A stretch of DNA of 34,503 bases, from the NCBI GenBank assembly GCA_007695145.1, contig REEI01000082.1:1-34503 (forward strand). The letters are read 5' to 3'. This document shows, in pieces, positions 24,237-33,686 of the stretch. The notes beneath the pieces were generated by a model that saw nothing but the letters and a program-made list of their open reading frames with translations, was not told the origin of the DNA and searched no databases. Every line of letters begins with the position of its first letter. Positions within the stretch are counted from its first letter, which is position 1. Origin of the DNA: Saprospirales bacterium (GTDB lineage Bacteria > Bacteroidota > Bacteroidia > Chitinophagales > Saprospiraceae). Position numbers and translations under genes: made by a program.

Positions 24237-24842
24237 TCAATTTCCAATAGCTCCGGGGTCAATTCCCATGAGACTCATAAATCCAATCCCCATCAATCCT
24301 GTAAGGATGAAGGCCATACCAAGTCCTCTCAATGGACCGGGCACATTGGAGTATCTAATTTTTTCCCGTATTGCAGCAATTGCAACAATTGCCAAAAAGA
24401 ATCCAAATCCACTTCCAAGGCCAAATGAAACAGACTCGGGAAAGGTATACTCCCTGGCTACCATAAATAGTGAACCACCAAGAATGGCGCAGTTAACAGT
24501 AATCAGCGGAAGGAAAATTCCCAGAGAAGCATAGAGTCCCGGGGAGTATTTTTCAATGACCATTTCGACCAACTGAACCATTGAGGCAATCACAGCGATA
24601 AATAGAATGAATCTCAAGAAAGTCAGGTCAATTCCAAGAAGGCCGGATTCACTCAATAAAAATGTAGTAATTAGCCAATTAATCGGCATGGTAATACCAA
24701 GAACAAAAATTACAGCCAAACCAAGGCCAAAGGCAGTATCCAGAGTTTTGGAAACAGCGAGATAGGAGCACATTCCAAGAAAATAGGCAAGAACCATATT
24801 TTCAATGAAAGCAGCTTTTATAAATATATTGATCAATTCCAT
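24237..24842 (-). CDS. nqrE: Na+-translocating NADH:quinone reductase subunit E
   Basis: The 201-residue polytopic membrane subunit has six predicted helices. Cys25 (in [10 protein letters not shown]) and Cys118 (in TVNCAILGG) sit in the two symmetry-related half-helices. Together with the NqrD cysteines they hold the intramembrane iron-sulfur centre that relays electrons from NqrF. Length matches the family. It follows nqrD by 22 bases. Confidence 0.97.
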   Translation of the reverse strand: MELINIFIKAAFIENMVLAYFLGMCSYLAVSKTLDTAFGLGLAVIFVLGITMPINWLITTFLLSESGLLGIDLTFLRFILFIAVIASMVQLVEMVIEKYSPGLYASLGIFLPLITVNCAILGGSLFMVAREYTFPESVSFGLGSGFGFFLAIVAIAAIREKIRYSNVPGPLRGLGMAFILTGLMGIGFMSLMGIDPGAIGN

Positions 24843-24864
24843 TTTTCGAAGATTTTATATATTT

Positions 24865-25572
24865 TTAGGATACGTCGATTAGTTTTCTATTCCACGCCCT
24901 GTGGATCCAGATAAGAATGCCAATAACGAATAGAGCAGAAGCAGACAGAACCATGAGGTTGTTGGGCATATACCATGACAACCACCAATGCGCCTCAGTA
25001 TTGATCATAAATTGCGGACCGGGCCCAAACAATTCCCAACCCATCAATGACCCGGAACCGAATAATTCGCGGAAAAAGGCGACGATGATTAGGATGGCAC
25101 CATAGCCCATGGCATTACCAACACCATCTAAAAAGGAAGGCCAGGGTTTATCTGCCATAGCAAACGCTTCCAAACGTCCCATAATAATGCAATTGGTAAT
25201 GATCAGACCAATAAATACGGATAACTCCTGGTAGATTGGATAATTGATTGCCTTTAGAGACAACTCTACCACAGTCACAAGGAATGCAATAATTATCAAC
25301 ATGATAATCATTCTTACTTGCTTGGGAATACTGTGTCTCAATAATGAGGTAAATAGGTTCGCAAAACCCATCACAAAAATAACCGCAATGGTCATTACTA
25401 CTGCAGGGGAAACCTGAGTGGTAATCGCCAATGCCGAGCAGATACCAAGTACCTGAACAGTGATGGGATTGTTATCATTTATTGGATCGACGAGAAGACG
25501 GCGTTCCCTTTTACCAAAAAGTGGTTTGCTTTCTGCTGTTTTGGGAGTTGCCACTGTATTGCTATCAGCCAT
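24865..25572 (-). CDS. nqrD: Na+-translocating NADH:quinone reductase subunit D
   Basis: The 235-residue membrane subunit is homologous to NqrE, with six predicted helices. Cys45 (LGICSALAI) and Cys128 (TNCIIMGR) are the iron-sulfur ligands. The first about 25 residues are a polar, charged extension not needed for the fold, which makes it longer than the usual 210. It lies between nqrC and nqrE with gaps of 44 and 22 bases. Confidence 0.97.
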   Translation of the reverse strand: MADSNTVATPKTAESKPLFGKRERRLLVDPINDNNPITVQVLGICSALAITTQVSPAVVMTIAVIFVMGFANLFTSLLRHSIPKQVRMIIMLIIIAFLVTVVELSLKAINYPIYQELSVFIGLIITNCIIMGRLEAFAMADKPWPSFLDGVGNAMGYGAILIIVAFFRELFGSGSLMGWELFGPGPQFMINTEAHWWLSWYMPNNLMVLSASALFVIGILIWIHRAWNRKLIDVS

Positions 25573-25616
25573 TATTAGTAATTTTTACAAGTTCTACAAA
25601 CTAAAAAAAAGAATGT

Positions 25617-26363
25617 TTACTGCGTCTGAATTTTTTCAAAGTAAGCGAAATAATATTGAAGCCCTCTATGGAACATCTCGGTGACCCCATCATTGGTGAC
25701 CGTAGCACCGGTAACGCCGTCAACCTCATGATTTTTGTCTTGAGCTCTACCTTTAACAACGGTTACCGATTTAAAGTTACCATCTTCATCAAATAGACGT
25801 GTACCTTCAAACTGGGCGGCAAATCTGGGATTATCTGTAATTTCAGCCCCGAGTCCAGGAGTTTCAGCTCGGTGACCAAAAGCCACACCTGCTATTGTAT
25901 TGAAATCGGATTTCAGAGCTACATTACCCCAGATTTCATCCCATAGTCCATTGCCCCTAACAGAAACAATAAACAACTGCTGATCGTCAGCATTGAACAC
26001 GAATAGGGGGAACATACGCTCAGATTCGGGCTTGCGCCTCTCTCTGCCCATATTCACGTGTTCTGCCATACCTCCGGGAGCACCTCTTTCTCTGACTTCC
26101 TCTTCGGTCAAAATGTTTCCATTGATATCGACAACATACTGATCGATTCTATCGTCGAATACTTCGAGTACTTCATCATCAGACATTTGTCTAACCGGAG
26201 TCTCCAAAAATTCATTTACGGCAAAGAGAATAGATCTTTTATTGGCTATAGCCTCATTGCGATCATGTATGGGCTTTAAAAGGGTTGCCATGCCGGATAA
26301 CACCAGTGCCACCACAGTGGACACGATTAAAATAAACTTTACGATATAAGCTGTACTATGCAC
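25617..26363 (-). CDS. nqrC: Na+-translocating NADH:quinone reductase subunit C
   Basis: The 248-residue subunit has one N-terminal membrane helix (about 8-28) and a periplasmic FMN-binding domain. The covalent flavin site is Thr221 in the motif D-G-V-T-G-A-T (215-221), which ApbE would modify. ApbE is not in this window. GLGAEIT (171-177) is a family signature. The start overlaps nqrB's end by 8 bases, so translation is coupled. Confidence 0.97.
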   Translation of the reverse strand: MHSTAYIVKFILIVSTVVALVLSGMATLLKPIHDRNEAIANKRSILFAVNEFLETPVRQMSDDEVLEVFDDRIDQYVVDINGNILTEEEVRERGAPGGMAEHVNMGRERRKPESERMFPLFVFNADDQQLFIVSVRGNGLWDEIWGNVALKSDFNTIAGVAFGHRAETPGLGAEITDNPRFAAQFEGTRLFDEDGNFKSVTVVKGRAQDKNHEVDGVTGATVTNDGVTEMFHRGLQYYFAYFEKIQTQ

Positions 26364-27612
26364 TTGCTAGACGTTTTTGCATGTTCTTTCTAAGAACAAG
26401 GTGATCAATTAATGGTGAAAACGTATTCATCAATAAAATAGCCAACATCCAGCCTTCTGGATAGGCGGGATTCAAAATTCTGATAATTAATCCAAAAAAG
26501 CCAATCAGGAATCCATAAACCCACTTACCTCTATTGGTGGAGGCAGCAGTCACAGGGTCAGTAGCCATAAAGGCCAATGCAAACAAGAAACTACCAATGT
26601 AGATATGGTGATACCAGGGAACAGTCATGAACGGAGTTGCACCCCAAAGATTGAGTAGTACTCCTGTAAATATTGTACCGAGTAGCATCCCCAACATAAT
26701 TCTCCAACTGGCGATACCGACTACCCCAAGGAAAATAGCAGCAATTACAATCAGAGGTTTACTGGTTTCGCCAATAGAGCCTGGTATGGTGCCCCATATC
26801 ATGGCTGCCTGAGAGTAAACTTCTGTCACAGCATCCCATCCCCCCTGGAAGGCTAAAGCGAGGGGGGTGGCACCTGTAAATCCGTCGGCGACTTGCCAGC
26901 CAGGGTCAAAAGTGGCCCAGCCGGCCCATTCAAACAACCCATTGAAAAGTACCAGGTGAATCCAGCCATATTCAACGGCAGAACCTGGAAAAGTAGATTC
27001 TAATCCGGCTACCCATACCTCATCACCTGAAATTTCAGTTGGATAGGCAAAAAATACGAATACCCGGGAAAGCAGGGCTACATTCCAAATATTCATACCA
27101 GTCCCACCAAAGGCCTCTTTACCGATAATGACTGCAAATGCAACACTAACCGCTAATATCCAAAGAGGGAGATCCGGAGGCATGATCATGGGGATCAGTG
27201 CTCCTGAAACCAGAAATCCCTCCTCAATACTGTGGCCTTTTTTAGCAGCGTAATAAAATTCAATAGCCAGACCAACAACGTGAGCTACAATAAAAATGGG
27301 CAGAAGTTGCCAGAACCCATAGAGAAGTTTCAAGTGAAAACCCTCTAAAAATCCGGTGTACTCCCCTATTGCCAGGAAGTGCTGATGTCCGATATTGTAG
27401 GTGCCAAAAAGATAACACAATTGCAAGAGCAATACAACATGAACCATAGTCCTTTTGAGGTCCATGTTATCCCTGATATGCACACCGCGTTTCGTAACGT
27501 GATTTGGAGCAAATAGAAAAGTATGAAGCCCATCGTAAAGAGTCCATAGAAATGGAGACTTAGATTTATCCGGCTCAAACTTATTAATTGTATCCAGAAG
27601 TTTCTGTTTCAT
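26356..27612 (-). CDS. nqrB: Na+-translocating NADH:quinone reductase subunit B
   Basis: The 418-residue membrane core subunit carries riboflavin and covalent FMN and is central to sodium translocation and quinone reduction. About ten helices are predicted. The flavinylation motif is D-G-F-T-G-A-T (243-249) with Thr249 as the FMN attachment site, just before PLALAFQGG. The MIMPPDLPLWILAVSVAFAV block and the GGTGMNIWNVAL segment are typical of NqrB/RnfD. It starts 39 bases after nqrA and overlaps nqrC by 8 bases. Confidence 0.97.
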   Translation of the reverse strand: MKQKLLDTINKFEPDKSKSPFLWTLYDGLHTFLFAPNHVTKRGVHIRDNMDLKRTMVHVVLLLQLCYLFGTYNIGHQHFLAIGEYTGFLEGFHLKLLYGFWQLLPIFIVAHVVGLAIEFYYAAKKGHSIEEGFLVSGALIPMIMPPDLPLWILAVSVAFAVIIGKEAFGGTGMNIWNVALLSRVFVFFAYPTEISGDEVWVAGLESTFPGSAVEYGWIHLVLFNGLFEWAGWATFDPGWQVADGFTGATPLALAFQGGWDAVTEVYSQAAMIWGTIPGSIGETSKPLIVIAAIFLGVVGIASWRIMLGMLLGTIFTGVLLNLWGATPFMTVPWYHHIYIGSFLFALAFMATDPVTAASTNRGKWVYGFLIGFFGLIIRILNPAYPEGWMLAILLMNTFSPLIDHLVLRKNMQKRLASA

Positions 27613-27651
27613 ATTCAGAACTTAAAGTATCTTTAAAAATTCAATATGTCG

Positions 27652-29280
27652 TTATTCATTTACGATTTCCAATCCCTCTCTCAAAATTTCCTGAAGGGGC
27701 ATTTTTGAAGTACAAACAAACTCACAAATAGCTATGTCCTCTTCACTCATTTCATAAATACCCAATCCCTCCATTCTCTCAAAATCATTGGTAATTATGG
27801 CTTTAATCAGGTGTTGGGGATAAACATCCATTGGCAGCACCTGCTCATACTGGCCGGTCACTACGAATGCTCTTCTTTCACCGTGAGCATTGGTATCCGC
27901 TCTAAATTCCAGATCGGGCAACAAAAATCCGGGAAAGGTTTTGGACAAGCTGGGTCTAACTGCCTGTGGAAGCAACCAACCAAACATTTCATAGTAATCT
28001 CCTTCCAACACGACAGTGAGTTGGTCGTCCCAAAAACTCAAGAATCCCTCTCGCTCCTTTTTGTCTCCGGAGAGAACATCGCCACTGATATACCGCACGT
28101 GATCCGTTTCAAACTTGAAAGCAGAGAGTAAATCCGACAAATTAGCACCGGGCCTGGTCCGCATATAAACATTAGGACTGATTTCAGCTCCCGTAAATGC
28201 CACAAGGCGCTCTGTATTGTATCGTCGCTCAGTGAGCATTCTTCCGAGAATTACAACGTCATTAGGGTGCAGATACCACACCACATCACCTTTTTTGATT
28301 GGCTTTATATGATGTATTTGTACACCTACATTGCCGGCAGGGTGTTTTCCCTTAAACCAGTATTTTTCAACATTCCTGGCGTTGAGGAACACATCAGAGG
28401 GCAAGTCTTTACCGCGACCATCAAGGCCTAAATAAATTTTACCATCCGTAAGTTTGTTCAACAAATCAATACCTGCCTGGAAGGCTGCATTCTCACCGGC
28501 CAGTGTATAATTCAGATCTGGAGCAAGTGGAGCAGTGTCGAAAGTTGATATAAATATGTCCCTTGGAGTTTCGTTTGGTTCCGGAATCGTATCAAAAGGT
28601 CTTTGTCTGAGGTGTACCCAGCCGCCGTATTTCATTAAGTAACTTATAAGGTCACTTCTTTCGGCAGTTGCCAGGTCAATAGCAGGAAGTTCTCGATATC
28701 GAATCTCCTTATCAGCCAAAATATTCACCTCGTGAATGGCTCTTTTTTCACCTCTTTCGATACCCATGAATTCTCCACTGACAGGAGCAACAAATTTTAT
28801 TTCGGGATTTCTCTTATCAAAGAACAATTCATCTCCTGCAAGTATATTATCTCCATCAACCGGCACAACCTTTGGAATAGGGGCAATACCTCTAAAATCG
28901 GTGGGCAATACTGAATACCTTGTCACAAAGGGCGTTTCTACTGTTCTCTTCTCTGGCTTCCCTTCGAGATTGATATCGAAACCTCTGTTCAAATGGATGA
29001 AACGCTCTTTTGGAATATAGCTAGGCAAATCTACACCGCCCTTGATTGTTTTGGGCAAAAGAGAGGCATCAATTTCGATATCTTTGTCAGACAATTGCCT
29101 TCTACTCTCCAATTGAAGGAGGTTGTCCGCAACAAAAACAATCGCACCGAATGCAATAATTACAGTTGCAATGATCAAACTCGTAGCTAGATTTATTCCT
29201 GAACCCGACTGGGCCAAAACATCCAATGGCATAATGACCAAAGAAGTTAATAAAAATATAGCGTAGGAAGCTTTCTTCAT
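27652..29280 (-). CDS. nqrA: Na+-translocating NADH:quinone reductase subunit A with an N-terminal membrane anchor
   Basis: NqrA is normally a cytoplasmic subunit of about 450 residues that begins at a segment like IHLNRGFDINLEGKP. Here that segment sits at about residue 95 of a 542-residue protein. Ahead of it are a signal peptide (1 to about 24, ending VLAQS), a transmembrane helix (about 31-53) and a polar linker. If the signal is cut, the helix would run out-to-in and leave the NqrA domain in the cytoplasm, as required. I choose ATG 29280; ATG 29307 would add nine residues before the signal peptide. The remaining domain looks complete through its C-terminal CEFVCTSK region. First gene of the operon. 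Confidence 0.93.
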   Translation of the reverse strand: MKKASYAIFLLTSLVIMPLDVLAQSGSGINLATSLIIATVIIAFGAIVFVADNLLQLESRRQLSDKDIEIDASLLPKTIKGGVDLPSYIPKERFIHLNRGFDINLEGKPEKRTVETPFVTRYSVLPTDFRGIAPIPKVVPVDGDNILAGDELFFDKRNPEIKFVAPVSGEFMGIERGEKRAIHEVNILADKEIRYRELPAIDLATAERSDLISYLMKYGGWVHLRQRPFDTIPEPNETPRDIFISTFDTAPLAPDLNYTLAGENAAFQAGIDLLNKLTDGKIYLGLDGRGKDLPSDVFLNARNVEKYWFKGKHPAGNVGVQIHHIKPIKKGDVVWYLHPNDVVILGRMLTERRYNTERLVAFTGAEISPNVYMRTRPGANLSDLLSAFKFETDHVRYISGDVLSGDKKEREGFLSFWDDQLTVVLEGDYYEMFGWLLPQAVRPSLSKTFPGFLLPDLEFRADTNAHGERRAFVVTGQYEQVLPMDVYPQHLIKAIITNDFERMEGLGIYEMSEEDIAICEFVCTSKMPLQEILREGLEIVNE

Positions 29281-29354
29281 GATTTTCTTTTTACATCCCA
29301 TTATCATACAATATTAAAGATCGACAACGACTTAAACCGCTTTAAAAAGTACCA

Positions 29355-29362
29355 CAAAGATA
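29355..29362 (-). promoter_or_regulatory. -7 box of the nqr operon
   Basis: TATCTTTG on the minus strand matches TAnnTTTG exactly, 74 bases before the nqrA ATG, giving a leader of about 68 bases. The -33 region is T-rich without a clean TTTG. Confidence 0.6.
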
Positions 29363-29413
29363 TAAAGTCTTTAAAATTCCTTTGATTGGAAACTTGCAAT
29401 TTTCCCACTTTGA

Positions 29414-29440
29414 TTTTATTTAGACCTAATCTAAATAAAA
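29414..29440. repeat. 11-bp perfect inverted repeat upstream of nqrA
   Basis: TTTTATTTAGA and TCTAAATAAAA are exact inverses around the 5-base loop CCTAA. On the minus strand it overlaps the stop codon of the small frame at 29431-29643 and could end transcripts from alaS. Its position about 52 bases upstream of the nqr -7 box also allows an operator. The stem is AT-rich and has no long T tail. Confidence 0.5.
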
Positions 29441-29643
29441 AGCCTGGTTAATGGCTGTAATTTAATAACAACTAAACCCGGACCATCCTCCAAAGACCAT
29501 AAAAGTCTGTCAAAATGGTGTAAATTAATCAGTTCAGAGATTTTAGTCAAAATCCTTAAATCATAGCCGGGCACAATACCTGCCATCCATTCGATTGTGG
29601 GCAGTGAAGCTCTAAGCTTGCAAATTGCACTGTAAGCCAGCAT
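29431..29643 (-). CDS. possible small hypothetical protein after alaS
   Basis: This 70-codon frame starts 29 bases after alaS ends, on the same strand, and stops inside an inverted repeat that could be a terminator. The translation is protein-like (ending LWSLEDGPGLVVIKLQPLTRLFI when split as LWSLEDGPGLV / VIKLQPLTRLFI) but has no recognised domain, signal peptide or membrane helix. It may be a real small gene or chance. Confidence 0.3.
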   Translation of the reverse strand: MLAYSAICKLRASLPTIEWMAGIVPGYDLRILTKISELINLHHFDRLLWSLEDGPGLVVIKLQPLTRLFI

Positions 29644-29672
29644 GTAAAATGGGTTGATCCCATAAAGGGTGA

Positions 29673-32318
29673 TTATGACTGGGACAAAACCACCTGCATA
29701 GTATCTTTGATGAAATCTATCGCTTCATCCAATCCCTCAGCATAAGAACCTCCGGCGGAAGCAAAAAATGGCTGACCACCTCCTCCTCCACGAATGAATT
29801 TTCCAGCATCGCGGATCATTTTACCTGCATTCAACCTATCTCCCGAAATTTCCTTGCTTATCGCCAACAACAATTGAGGCTTACCAGAAATAGATGCCCC
29901 CACGGCAACTACAGCAGGCTTGAGTTCCTGTTCCAATTGAAATACCAAGGTTTTCAATGCTTTTGGGTCCTGAATATCAACCTTGGCAGAGACCAGTCTT
30001 ACTCCATTGACTTCAACTGTTTGTTTTTTTAGGGACGACTGCAGGTCACCTGCTTTATTTGCATTCAGATCTGCGATCTCACTTTTTAAATTCTTTAATT
30101 CAGACTGAAGTGACTTTATGGCTTCCACAGGATCCTGTGCATTTTTCAATTGTCTGTTGATCTCGTCCAGTACATCCAGCTTTTCTTCCACCCAGCGATC
30201 AGCCTCACGGGCAGTTACCGCCGAAATTCTTCTGATTCCTGCAGCCACAGCAGATTCACTGACTATTCTAAAACTTCCAATTCTTCCGGTGTAATCCACA
30301 TGACATCCACCACAGAGTTCTATTGAATAGTCGGGATCGAATGTAATGACCCTTACTCTTTCCCCGTATTTTTCGCCGAAAAGCATCATTGCCCCTTTCT
30401 CTTTTGCTTGTTCGATTGTCATTTCCCTTTCCTCCCCACATCCAATATTTGCGCGTATCTTTTCATTGACCATTCTCTCAATTTCACGAACTTGTTCATC
30501 CGTGACCTTAGAAAAATGTGAAAAGTCAAACCTCAAATGGTCCGGGGCAACGAGGGATCCCTTTTGTTGAACATGCTCGCCCAAAACCTTTCTCAAAGCA
30601 GCATGAAGCAAATGGGTTGCAGAATGATTGTTCTCGGTAGCTCTACGCTTTATCCTATCAACCTTGGCATGTAAGGGATTATGAGGTTCTGGAGGCAATT
30701 GGTTAACCAGGTGCACAATCAGTTCATTCTCCCTAAAGGTATCCAGGACATTAATTTTACTTTCACTCTGTATCAAAACTCCTGTATCTCCGACCTGGCC
30801 TCCACCCTCCGGATAAAAAGGCGTTTTGTCCAAAACCAGATGAATCATCTCCTTCCCTTTTTGCCGAGTGATTCTATACATCAATATATTGACATCCTCC
30901 ATCTCAAGTTGGTCATAGCCCAAAAACCGGGGCAGTTCAGATTCCCTCAATCTCACCCAATCACTCACTTCCTTTTTTGCATCTGCCTTACTCCTTTTCT
31001 TTTGCTCTTCAAGACATTTATTAAAGCCCTCTTCATCGACCAACCATCCTTTCTCAGCGGCGATCAGGGCTGTTAGATCAAATGGAAAACCGTAGGTATC
31101 GTAAAGCTCAAAAGCCTCTTCCCCACTTACCCTACCGTCATTTGTATCAAGTGATTGTATCCTCCTCAATCCATCGGACAAAGTTTTTAAAAATGAGCGC
31201 TCTTCTTCCAGGACTACCTTTTTAACTAGCTCAACTTGAGCATACAATTCAGGAAACACATCTCTATATTTTTCAGCAAGAAGGGGCACTAATTCATTCA
31301 ATAAAGGTTCAGTGCGCTCAAGAAAAGAATAGTAATAGCGCACAGCCCTCCTGAGAATGCGTCTGATGACATATCCCGCGCCTGTATTAGTAGGTAGTGC
31401 TCCATCCGCAATAGTAAAGCAGACGGCCCGAAGATGATCGGCAATCACTCTAAAAGCAATGTCGGATTTATCTTCAGAGGCATAGCTGCCGGCATACTCT
31501 TTACCTGTCAGTCTTTCTGTCTCCGTAATTATTGGTGTAAATACATCCGTGTCATAGCTGGATTTTTTGCCCTGCAGAACCATGCACAATCTCTCAAAAC
31601 CCATACCGGTATCAACATGCCGCGCAGGTAGAGGCACCAGTTTTCCATCCGCCTTGCGGTTGTACTGAATAAATACCAAATTCCAAATCTCAACTACCTG
31701 AGGGTGATCCATATTGACTAGAGAGGAACCGTCTGTTTTTTCACGCTCTTCAGCAGATCTGAGATCTACATGTATTTCACTACAGGGACCACAGGGGCCA
31801 ACCTCTCCCATTTCCCAGAAGTTATCCTTCTTTCCAAATCGCAAAATGTGGTCAGAGGGTAAATACTTTTTCCATATTGCCTCAGCTTCTCCATCTAACG
31901 GCAACCCATCCGTCTCATCACCGGCAAATACAGTAGCATAAATTCTATCTGAAGGTACCTTATATATAGTGGTCAATAACTCCCATGCCCAATCAACAGA
32001 TTCCGATTTAAAATAATCGCCAAATGACCAATTACCCAACATTTCAAACATGGTGTGATGATAGCTGTCAACACCGACTTCCTCCAGGTCATTGTGCTTA
32101 CCGGATACACGAAGACACTTCTGTGTATCAGCCACCCTAAGAAATTCGGGGGATTTATTCCCAAGAAAATAATCCTTAAACTGATTCATTCCGGCATTTG
32201 TAAACATCAGGGTGGGATCGTCTTTATTGACCACTGGAGCAGAAGGCACAATTTTGTGACCTTTGGATTCAAAAAATTCTAAAAATTTATTTCGTACCTG
32301 ATCGGCTGTCCAATTCAT
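29673..32318 (-). CDS. alaS: alanine--tRNA ligase
   Basis: The 881-residue enzyme charges tRNA-Ala. The class II catalytic domain (1 to about 250) includes TNAGMNQFKDYFLG (40-53) and the GMGFERL motif (238-244). The tRNA-recognition domain follows. The editing domain has its zinc/substrate ligands His565 and His569 (HSATH) and Cys669 and His673 (CGGCH). The C-terminal part contains a coiled coil (about 695-745) and the C-Ala domain with RGGGGGQP near 850. Length is normal. A weak box TGCCTTTG (32338-32345, minus strand) lies 20 bases upstream. It diverges from the M23 peptidase gene. Confidence 0.98.
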   Translation of the reverse strand: MNWTADQVRNKFLEFFESKGHKIVPSAPVVNKDDPTLMFTNAGMNQFKDYFLGNKSPEFLRVADTQKCLRVSGKHNDLEEVGVDSYHHTMFEMLGNWSFGDYFKSESVDWAWELLTTIYKVPSDRIYATVFAGDETDGLPLDGEAEAIWKKYLPSDHILRFGKKDNFWEMGEVGPCGPCSEIHVDLRSAEEREKTDGSSLVNMDHPQVVEIWNLVFIQYNRKADGKLVPLPARHVDTGMGFERLCMVLQGKKSSYDTDVFTPIITETERLTGKEYAGSYASEDKSDIAFRVIADHLRAVCFTIADGALPTNTGAGYVIRRILRRAVRYYYSFLERTEPLLNELVPLLAEKYRDVFPELYAQVELVKKVVLEEERSFLKTLSDGLRRIQSLDTNDGRVSGEEAFELYDTYGFPFDLTALIAAEKGWLVDEEGFNKCLEEQKKRSKADAKKEVSDWVRLRESELPRFLGYDQLEMEDVNILMYRITRQKGKEMIHLVLDKTPFYPEGGGQVGDTGVLIQSESKINVLDTFRENELIVHLVNQLPPEPHNPLHAKVDRIKRRATENNHSATHLLHAALRKVLGEHVQQKGSLVAPDHLRFDFSHFSKVTDEQVREIERMVNEKIRANIGCGEEREMTIEQAKEKGAMMLFGEKYGERVRVITFDPDYSIELCGGCHVDYTGRIGSFRIVSESAVAAGIRRISAVTAREADRWVEEKLDVLDEINRQLKNAQDPVEAIKSLQSELKNLKSEIADLNANKAGDLQSSLKKQTVEVNGVRLVSAKVDIQDPKALKTLVFQLEQELKPAVVAVGASISGKPQLLLAISKEISGDRLNAGKMIRDAGKFIRGGGGGQPFFASAGGSYAEGLDEAIDFIKDTMQVVLSQS

Positions 32319-32487
32319 ATTTTTCTTTTAGATAAAACAAAGGCACAATTCATTAATTGCTGCTTGTTATTTTATTATGTATTATTTTTTTATTTAATAT
32401 GTTCAACTTTTCAACAATTGTCAGAAAATCAGCGCCTTACTTATTCGGTAAAAACATATATCAATATCTTAACAAAGGGTTAATCCA

Positions 32488-32519
32488 TTTGGCAAATCCA
32501 ATACAATGTCATACATTTG
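32488..32519 (+). promoter_or_regulatory. promoter of the M23 peptidase gene
   Basis: TTTG at 32488-32491 and TACATTTG at 32512-32519 are separated by 20 bases, a good Bacteroidota -33/-7 pair. It lies 66 bases before the chosen ATG at 32586. Confidence 0.6.
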
Positions 32520-32585
32520 CCGCTGTTCGATTCCCAATGAATTTATCCGAGTGCAAAAATAGGGATTTTGCCAACAGGATTTCAA

Positions 32586-33572
32586 ATGAAGCAAAAAAAG
32601 TACATCTACAACAAACAAACGCTGCGGTTTGAAGAATACAAACTGTCAACCGCTGCAAAAGTTTACCGCTATATTGGCGTGTTTTCTGCCATTATCATCA
32701 CAGCGGGTTTAATTTACGGTTTTTCCAATAAGTATTTTCCATCTCCAAAGGAGCAGGCCTTGGAAAGAGAGCTGCAACAGATGGCTTATAAGTATATGGC
32801 CTTTCAGGAAAATCTAGCGACTTATTCCAAAGTCCTGGAAAACTTGAGGCAGAGAGATGACGGGGTTTATAGGACTCTATTTGGTATGGATCCGATTGAC
32901 CAAAGTGTTTGGGAAGGTGGTATTGGAGGTCACGATCAGTTTTCCAATATCATAGACTTCGAGTTTAGTGGACAAATCGTAAGGGAAGCTCAGGCAAATC
33001 TCAACCGGCTTGAGAGACAGCTGGTTTTGCACTCACGTTCGCTTGAGACTATTCAAAACCTTGCAGAGGACCGGGAAAATATGTTGATGTCTGTTCCATC
33101 CATCAAACCCATTAGGATGGACAAACTCCGCAGGGACATGAATCTACTCTCAGGATTCGGCATGAGGATACATCCAGTCCACAAAGTATGGAGAATGCAT
33201 ACCGGAATTGACTTCTCAGCGCCCACCGGGACTCCGATATATGCCACGGGAAATGGAGTAGTTACCCGGATCAGAAAAGATAGAACCGGTTATGGTACCC
33301 ACTTGATCATAGATCATGGATATGGTTATGAAACCCTGTATGCCCACTTGCATAATTACTCAGTGCAGGAAGGCGAGAGAGTTACCAAAGGCCAGCAAAT
33401 TGCCACAGTTGGAAACACGGGAACTTCTACTGCTCCGCACTTGCATTATGAAGTGAGATATCGCGGCAATCCGGTCAATCCCGTCTATTTCTGTATGGAT
33501 GGACTCAGCCCTCAAGAATACCAGGAACTGGTAGAAATGGCATCTATACCCAACCAGTCTTTTGGAGATTGA
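32586..33572 (+). CDS. M23 family cell-wall metallopeptidase, membrane-anchored
   Basis: The 328-residue protein has a short cytoplasmic N-terminus, a membrane helix (about 28-46), coiled-coil segments (about 55-90 and 130-165) and a C-terminal LytM/M23 domain. Zinc ligands are His205 and Asp209 (HTGID) and His287, with His285 (HLH) as the catalytic partner, so the enzyme should be active. Such proteins cut peptidoglycan cross-links or, if autoinhibited, regulate amidases. I choose the ATG at 32586; the frame is open to a TTG at 32568. It diverges from alaS, a neighbour often seen in Bacteroidota. Confidence 0.92.
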   Translation: MKQKKYIYNKQTLRFEEYKLSTAAKVYRYIGVFSAIIITAGLIYGFSNKYFPSPKEQALERELQQMAYKYMAFQENLATYSKVLENLRQRDDGVYRTLFGMDPIDQSVWEGGIGGHDQFSNIIDFEFSGQIVREAQANLNRLERQLVLHSRSLETIQNLAEDRENMLMSVPSIKPIRMDKLRRDMNLLSGFGMRIHPVHKVWRMHTGIDFSAPTGTPIYATGNGVVTRIRKDRTGYGTHLIIDHGYGYETLYAHLHNYSVQEGERVTKGQQIATVGNTGTSTAPHLHYEVRYRGNPVNPVYFCMDGLSPQEYQELVEMASIPNQSFGD

Positions 33573-33686
33573 GAAATTTACAGGCCTCCTCCCGGTAATA
33601 TTGGCTAGCTTCGGGGATATCTTCCGTAAATTTTCCGGATTCAACCCCTTTCAGGAAAAAGATGAATTCAAAATTCCTAAGGAAAG

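Larger units (their letters stand above)
29281..29672. other. intergenic region between alaS and nqrA
   Basis: It contains the nqr promoter box (29355-29362), an 11-bp inverted repeat (29414-29440) and a doubtful 70-codon frame (29431-29643). No other feature is recognised. Confidence 0.6.
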
